NCBI GenBank assembly: GCA_003551785.1
Contig: PUNP01000604.1
Coordinates: 1 to 17,729, forward strand
Reading direction: 5' to 3'
Length of the DNA: 17,729 bases
Origin: Candidatus Brocadiaceae bacterium
GTDB lineage: Bacteria; Planctomycetota; Brocadiia; SM23-32
Shown piece by piece: positions 13,964 to 17,729 of this stretch (its first letter is position 1; each line of letters opens with the position of its first letter). A model generated the notes under the pieces. It was not told where the DNA came from. It was given only the letters and a program-made list of their open reading frames with translations, and made no database searches. The position numbers and the translations under genes were made by a program.

Positions 13964-15684
13964 ATCAGATTTTGTTTTTCCCATCGCTTCCGGATAAGCT
14001 CTGCCACAAGGGGGCTTCCCTCAAAAGCGCCGTCCTCATTCAGCCTGGAAAAATTAGCCGTCTCGTAAAGGTTGTAAGCGCTGATGTCGCGGTGGCGCCG
14101 AATGTTGTCGACTTCAGCGGCGAGATGGTCATGAGGGCCTTCAAAGGAGACGACTCCGCGGCTTCGGGACGACTGGTAAATAAAGGGCTTGCCCGCCTGC
14201 CTTGCCTCAAGCCCTATGCGGTCTGCGGCGCGGGCCACGTTTTCAGGACGCAGCATAAACGCCCCCCTGAACTCAACGTAATCGGCTATCTCGCTAATCC
14301 ATTTTTTCCATTGCCATTCGATGTTACGTGGAACGGGGTCGCCCGGCCACCACATACCTTTCCGATTATCAGGCTGAATCATCACAGCATCTACGTGGAC
14401 ACCAAGCTCCTTGTCGGCGGAATGGAGCAGATCGGCCGCAGCCCGCAAAAATTCGGTATACGCCTCGCCGTTAACACGCTCGGCTTCCGCTACGTTTCCT
14501 GCATTCTGCATTTTCTCCCGCGTCGGCGCATTAAAACCGTAACACCACGGATCAGAAGGCTTGTTATGATTGCCCGTGCGTATATTGACACCGTCAACGC
14601 CTCGCTCAATACAGAACTGCACATGCTCCAGCCAGTGCTCCCGCACCTCCGGATAAACCGGGTTCAACGCCCCGGTCACATGCTGCGGTTTTCCGCGCAT
14701 TACCACCAGTTTGCTGCCACCGCAAACCATGGTTTGGTAGCCTTCATGCGCCGGGCTGGCGGTCCTGAATCGGTTCATTTGCTCACACAGCGACGAGAAT
14801 TTATCGCCATCTTGCAGCACACTTTTCACCTCCGGATGCGAGAAATACCTGCTGATCCCCAGTTCGGCATGACAACGGAAGCGTTCTGCAAGCCGATCAA
14901 TGTCCGCCTCGGTCGACGCAAGGGATGATGGTATGATATTGCCGTCTTCGTCGGCCAGCTCGACGAGGTGATTTTTTTCATTAATAAACCCCGAAGTGGC
15001 ACGTTGTGCATCGCACTTGATGAGAAAACAGTCCGTTTGCTCCGGAAATACAAGTCCACCCAGAGTCAACACCCGACATGAGCGATCCTGATACGGGAGC
15101 AGCGGCCGATATTCGATCGTCTCGCTCCGCCTTATCGGCCCTTTGTATTCTTTAAACTCCGCATCACGGCTTTTATTGCACGAATACAACGACAAGTCTT
15201 CTACTTTGATACCCGTTTCATCGGTACCATGGCCGACCAGGCGAATTTCTTTCACCGCTCCGCCGGGGTCGGCCGCATCGCGGGGGTCCCGCTGAAGGCG
15301 CATCTCCGGATGCCGGGCAACAAACGGACGCACATCGCCTACACGGCCGTCTCCTTCATCAAGAACCGGAACGCCAGGCGGAACCGGAAGACCGAGAGGG
15401 GCTTTACGCCCCCCACCGAGCGCGCCTTCAAAAGGTTTGAATATCACATCGAACCGCATGCCGTGCCTGTGAGCCGCTTCGCATGCTCTTTCAAGAAGAT
15501 CGAATCCGGCCGGTGAATCCTTATCATAGATTGACCAGACCGTATCCAGTATCCACTCGTGGCGAACAGACCCGAGTTCCGCACAGTACCGCATCATATC
15601 GTCGATGTTTTTTTCAGTAAACCATTGACCCGCTCTGCTAAGATCATCAACAAAATCCGTTGTCGTACATAACTCTTTTTTCAT
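13960..15684 (-). CDS. Uncharacterised TIM-barrel, glycosidase-like protein
   Basis: A 574-aa soluble protein, not recognised with a named function. Features suggest a (beta/alpha)8 barrel of the family-10-like putative glycosidase sort: MRFDVIFKPFEG at 76-87, VARHPEMRL near 122-130, NPVYPEVREHW (341-351) followed by FCIERGVDGVNIRTGNHNK (357-375), a GVHVDAVMIQ strand (428-437), and a late AYNLYETANF (536-545). Residues around 150-270 look like an inserted beta domain. Candidate catalytic acids include Asp364 in GVDGV and Glu541 in LYETA, by position only. GAGGG lies about nine bases before the ATG at 15684, and there is no signal peptide. It heads the five-gene operon, 131 bp after the lyase gene. 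A role in cleaving or rearranging a glycan fragment is inference. Confidence 0.72.
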   Translation of the reverse strand: MKKELCTTTDFVDDLSRAGQWFTEKNIDDMMRYCAELGSVRHEWILDTVWSIYDKDSPAGFDLLERACEAAHRHGMRFDVIFKPFEGALGGGRKAPLGLPVPPGVPVLDEGDGRVGDVRPFVARHPEMRLQRDPRDAADPGGAVKEIRLVGHGTDETGIKVEDLSLYSCNKSRDAEFKEYKGPIRRSETIEYRPLLPYQDRSCRVLTLGGLVFPEQTDCFLIKCDAQRATSGFINEKNHLVELADEDGNIIPSSLASTEADIDRLAERFRCHAELGISRYFSHPEVKSVLQDGDKFSSLCEQMNRFRTASPAHEGYQTMVCGGSKLVVMRGKPQHVTGALNPVYPEVREHWLEHVQFCIERGVDGVNIRTGNHNKPSDPWCYGFNAPTREKMQNAGNVAEAERVNGEAYTEFLRAAADLLHSADKELGVHVDAVMIQPDNRKGMWWPGDPVPRNIEWQWKKWISEIADYVEFRGAFMLRPENVARAADRIGLEARQAGKPFIYQSSRSRGVVSFEGPHDHLAAEVDNIRRHRDISAYNLYETANFSRLNEDGAFEGSPLVAELIRKRWEKQNLI

Positions 15685-15750
15685 TTTTTATCCCTCAGGA
15701 TAGTTCAAATCATTCCGACTTAACCTTGATCTTTTAGGCGCTTAGATTCC

Positions 15751-15778
15751 GTACATCATTAACAAAATGAGGATGTAC
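15751..15778. promoter_or_regulatory. Inverted repeat ahead of the five-gene operon, possible operator
   Basis: GTACATC (15751-15757) and GATGTAC (15772-15778) are perfect inverted repeats separated by 14 bases, in the 131-bp gap between the lyase stop and the TIM-barrel start. The 21-base centre-to-centre spacing suits a dimeric regulator on adjacent helical turns. There is no U-tract on the minus strand, so a terminator for the lyase gene is less likely. Confidence 0.3.
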
Positions 15779-15815
15779 AGAAATAAAATAAAAATCCTTA
15801 TTGTCTTGAAAAGAA

Positions 15816-16679
15816 TTAGCCTCTTATCCGTTTTAGAAAAGGCGAAGTGACATTGGGGCTGCAGAGCCCTTTCTTGCTCAGGGCGAGTTTCACCGCATAC
15901 ACCCAGTCGATGATTTTCTCCGGCCCCAACATGTCATTCATTTTCGCCGAAAACTGCTGCTGATACTCGAAAGCCGCCGTTTTGTCACCCTTGCGCGCGG
16001 AATCGTAGAGACTCAGCAGAGTATCGAGAAAAACAGTGCCGCCGCCGGTGATAACCCCGTCGGCCCCGTTCAGCAGACTGATATCATACACACTTTCGTG
16101 CCCCTGGAGGATCGCACAGTCCCTTTTCTCCCTATCGGGGTGTGAGCGCAGAAGTTCGGCAAAAAGCGAAAAATCACAGCTCGAGTCCTTCACTGCTTTG
16201 ACATTGGGCAGTTCCATAATTTTCAGTACCGTCTCGGCCGATGCCTTATTCCCCGTCGTGCCCGGGCAATGATAAAATACGCACGGACAGTCCAGGGAAT
16301 TGCTGATACGCTCTGCCGACTCATACAGGCTGTCGGGATGGGAGAAGCTGTAATAGAACGGTGTCGTGAACACGAGATAGTCAGGACCGCACGCCGCGAC
16401 TTCTTTTCCGCGTTCGATCATCCGACGCGTCGACGTATCACCAATACCAGCCAGCACGGGCACACGAGAATCGACGTATTCAACCGCTTTTTCGACAGCA
16501 ACCAGTCGCTGTGAATCTACGATGGCCGCGCCCTCGCCCATATTGCCCAGCACAAAGATACCGGATACGCCTGTATCAATCACATAGTCCACCAACTTTT
16601 TAAGCGCTACCGTATCCACATCTTCATTTTCTTGAAGTGGAGTGGGAATAGCGGGAATGACTCCTTTCAGTTGTTTCAT
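15816..16679 (-). CDS. Dihydrodipicolinate synthase/N-acetylneuraminate lyase family protein
   Basis: A 287-aa class I (Schiff-base) aldolase-type TIM barrel, normal length. Lys164 in VKAVKDSS forms the Schiff base with pyruvate, and Tyr136 in FYHCPGTTG matches the catalytic Tyr of the family. The pyruvate-binding loop reads GNMGEG at 45-50 where DapA has GTTGES and NanA has a G-S-T-G-E type; the two hydroxyl residues are replaced by Asn46 and Met47. This argues against both true DapA and classical NanA. With sialidases around it, cleavage of a sialic-acid-like or 2-keto-3-deoxy sugar is the natural guess. The ATG at 16679 is chosen for AAGGAGGA five bases upstream; the frame extends to 16748 but without support. 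No signal peptide. Confidence 0.9.
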   Translation of the reverse strand: MKQLKGVIPAIPTPLQENEDVDTVALKKLVDYVIDTGVSGIFVLGNMGEGAAIVDSQRLVAVEKAVEYVDSRVPVLAGIGDTSTRRMIERGKEVAACGPDYLVFTTPFYYSFSHPDSLYESAERISNSLDCPCVFYHCPGTTGNKASAETVLKIMELPNVKAVKDSSCDFSLFAELLRSHPDREKRDCAILQGHESVYDISLLNGADGVITGGGTVFLDTLLSLYDSARKGDKTAAFEYQQQFSAKMNDMLGPEKIIDWVYAVKLALSKKGLCSPNVTSPFLKRIRG

Positions 16680-16775
16680 TTCATCCTCCTTGCAAATGTT
16701 AAAATTTGAATAATCATTGGTTCCACGTCTGACTTTTGCGTTCGGCAAAAATAAAAACCAACCTTACCTTACTGA

Positions 16776-16796
16776 TGAGAAAACCCCGGGTTCTCA
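16776..16796 (-). terminator. Possible weak terminator after the sialidase remnant
   Basis: TGAGAA (16776-16781) and TTCTCA (16791-16796) form a 6-bp stem with a G+C-rich 9-base loop, 16 bases past the stop at 16813. A T-rich stretch (GGTTTTTATTTTTG on the minus strand) follows only about 20 bases later, so this is not a textbook intrinsic terminator. A second stem, TTTTGC (16734-16739) with GCAAAA (16745-16750), lies between it and the lyase gene. Confidence 0.3.
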
Positions 16797-16812
16797 CCTG
16801 ACATAAGCTGTA

Positions 16813-17091
16813 TTAGATAAAATCACATTCTCGAATTTGCATACTGAGCTCAAAGCGCCAGGCTGTTATCCAGAGAACACCGGGACTCGGTTCAAAAATC
16901 TGGGGATAGGACACTTCGCTGCCGGGATTTCGGGCGACGATCACCGGAGACGTCCAGGTCTCGCATTCATCTTCGGAAAAGCTGACGGCTAATTCTTCAC
17001 GAAAATTGCTCGAGGGCGTCGCCGACCACACACCGTCGCCCCCCTTGAGCTGAACGTCTTGTTTCCCTGCCGGATAAAACCGATTCCCTGC
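16813..17091 (-). pseudogene. C-terminal remnant of a BNR/sialidase gene
   Basis: The open frame after a TGA at 17094-17092 encodes about 92 residues that look like the end of a sialidase-fold protein: NRFYPAGKQD, GGDGVWSATPSSNFREELAV, a worn Asp-box FSEDECETW followed by TSPVIVAR, SYPQIFEPSPGVLWIT, and a final IRECDFI. Whole proteins of this family are about 350-400 residues, so the first three quarters is missing. The only start in frame is a GTG at 17031 with no ribosome site. Upstream, a different frame begins with an ATG at 17147 preceded by AGGAAAAACT and reads MYSRFSKEQEQWALSRQ, which could be the original start of the same gene left after an internal out-of-frame deletion. Probably non-functional; the adjacent dehydrogenase gene ends 92 bp upstream. 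Confidence 0.65.
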
Positions 17092-17183
17092 TCATTTTGC
17101 CTCGAGAGAGCCCATTGTTCCTGTTCTTTTGAAAATCGACTATACATAGTTTTTCCTCATTTCCTTTATTATTATTTTTTTTC

Positions 17184-17729
17184 TTATCCAATACTGACCG
17201 GGCACCCGGATTCAGCGCTTTCTATGGCCCCGAAGACCATGGCAAGGCTTTTAATATTATCTTCGCATACCGTCTGCGGTTTGCCCCCCTCCTTAACACA
17301 CTCAATAAACTCCCGTATGCAGGCTTCGTGCCCATACGGTCCCTGTGGTTTCTTATCACATTTTATTTCCTTTGTACTGCGTATCAGCCCTTTGTCTTCA
17401 GAATCCACTACCACTTCGGCCCGGGGCGAATCCTCATCCCACAAAATGGTACCTTTGGTGCCTATAATGCGCCATGAGCCTGCCCATGGGGTATTATAGC
17501 CCTCCGAACACCATGACCCCCGATAGTTGAATACAATTCCGCCGGTCATCTGGAAAATACACATGGCGGAAGCTTTTCCGCCATACCATGATTTCACCGG
17601 ATTAAAGGCCTTGCAATAGACCTCGACGGGGTCGGCCCCGGTCAATTGTCTTGCCTGATCAAATGTATGTATGGCCATGTCGAGAAGAAGTGGATGGTTC
17701 ATCATCGTTCGAAATCCGGAAAAATGTGC
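17184..17729 (-). CDS. Gfo/Idh/MocA family oxidoreductase, C-terminal part, cut by window edge
   Basis: The frame is open to the right edge of the window and gives 181 residues, beginning AHFSGFRTMMNHPLLLDMAIHTFDQ when split into its two parts AHFSGFRT and MMNHPLLLDM. The catalytic-domain pattern LLLDMAIHTFDQAR, with the Asp and His three apart, is typical of the family, as are the beta-sheet segment GGIVFNYRGSWCSEG, the SWRIIGTKGTILWD turn, and the final HEACIREFIECVKEGGKPQT helix region. The N-terminal Rossmann domain and EKP motif lie outside the window, so an internal ATG at 17705 is not the start. It should be an NAD(P)-dependent dehydrogenase acting on a sugar or inositol-like substrate. 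It lies immediately before the broken sialidase gene. Confidence 0.9.
   Translation of the reverse strand, partial: AHFSGFRTMMNHPLLLDMAIHTFDQARQLTGADPVEVYCKAFNPVKSWYGGKASAMCIFQMTGGIVFNYRGSWCSEGYNTPWAGSWRIIGTKGTILWDEDSPRAEVVVDSEDKGLIRSTKEIKCDKKPQGPYGHEACIREFIECVKEGGKPQTVCEDNIKSLAMVFGAIESAESGCPVSIG

Noticed and set aside
13531..14928. A 465-codon plus-strand open frame
   Set aside because: It runs antisense across the first Cys-rich gene and the TIM-barrel gene, both of which have coherent motifs, ribosome sites and operon spacing. The plus-strand product shows no domain pattern and is explained as a shadow frame.
15816..16679. Naming the lyase nanA or dapA
   Set aside because: The pyruvate loop lacks the Thr-Thr or Ser-Thr pair of both enzymes, so a specific name would overstate the evidence.
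16680..16748. A longer N-terminus for the lyase
   Set aside because: The frame is open to 16748, but a strong AAGGAGGA lies directly before the ATG at 16679, and family members begin at that point.

Overview
The window reads as part of a glycan-catabolism locus from a bacterium, most plausibly a member of the Planctomycetota/Verrucomicrobiota/Lentisphaerota group. This is an inference from gene content: repeated BNR/sialidase-like genes, large alpha-L-rhamnosidase-like proteins, a Gfo/Idh/MocA dehydrogenase, a xylose-isomerase-like TIM barrel and an aldo/keto reductase. No rRNA or other phylogenetic marker is present. Every gene I can support lies on the minus strand, so transcription runs from high to low coordinates. 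No transporter, regulator, tRNA, rRNA, CRISPR array or transposase gene was found.

Layout in order of transcription. (1) 17729-16813: the C-terminal half of a Gfo/Idh/MocA oxidoreductase cut by the window edge, then a broken C-terminal remnant of a BNR/sialidase gene. (2) 16679-15816: a DapA/NanA-type Schiff-base lyase. (3) 15684-10987: a tight five-gene operon made of a 574-aa TIM-barrel/glycosidase-like protein of unknown function, two small adjacent Cys-rich paralogues resembling L-2-amino-thiazoline-4-carboxylic acid hydrolases, a divergent sialidase-fold protein and a sugar-phosphate isomerase/epimerase-like protein. Two junctions overlap as ATGA; a third looks like an ATGA overlap pulled apart by a 13-bp tandem duplication. 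(4) 10773-4518: a double-GNAT acetyltransferase, a complete-looking exo-sialidase, a second divergent sialidase-fold protein (paralogue of the one in the five-gene operon) and a 925-aa rhamnosidase-like protein. (5) 4438-1865: a G+C-rich alpha-L-rhamnosidase (GH78-like). (6) 1864-1338: a 527-bp gene-free stretch full of hairpins and repeats. (7) 1337-1: an aldo/keto reductase and the N-terminus of another BNR/sialidase gene that runs off the left edge.

Working model (inference): terminal sialic-acid-like residues are released by the sialidase at 8498-9565, rhamnose by the two rhamnosidase-like enzymes, and the products are handled by the DapA/NanA-like lyase, the isomerase, the aldo/keto reductase and the Gfo/Idh/MocA dehydrogenase. 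None of the complete glycosidases has a visible signal peptide, so they may act in the cytoplasm on imported oligosaccharides.

The least ordinary signals are non-coding. Two related 130-150 bp elements lie at 1707-1836 and 9602-9750. Each has a hairpin at one end, a similar body and a terminal palindrome built on ATGGTGACACCAT. A third copy of the palindrome alone lies at 7330. All three sit just beyond a gene's stop codon. At two of them the palindrome is followed by reiterated half-sites that agree within a locus but differ between loci. This looks like a REP- or MITE-like family that has colonised 3' ends in this cluster.
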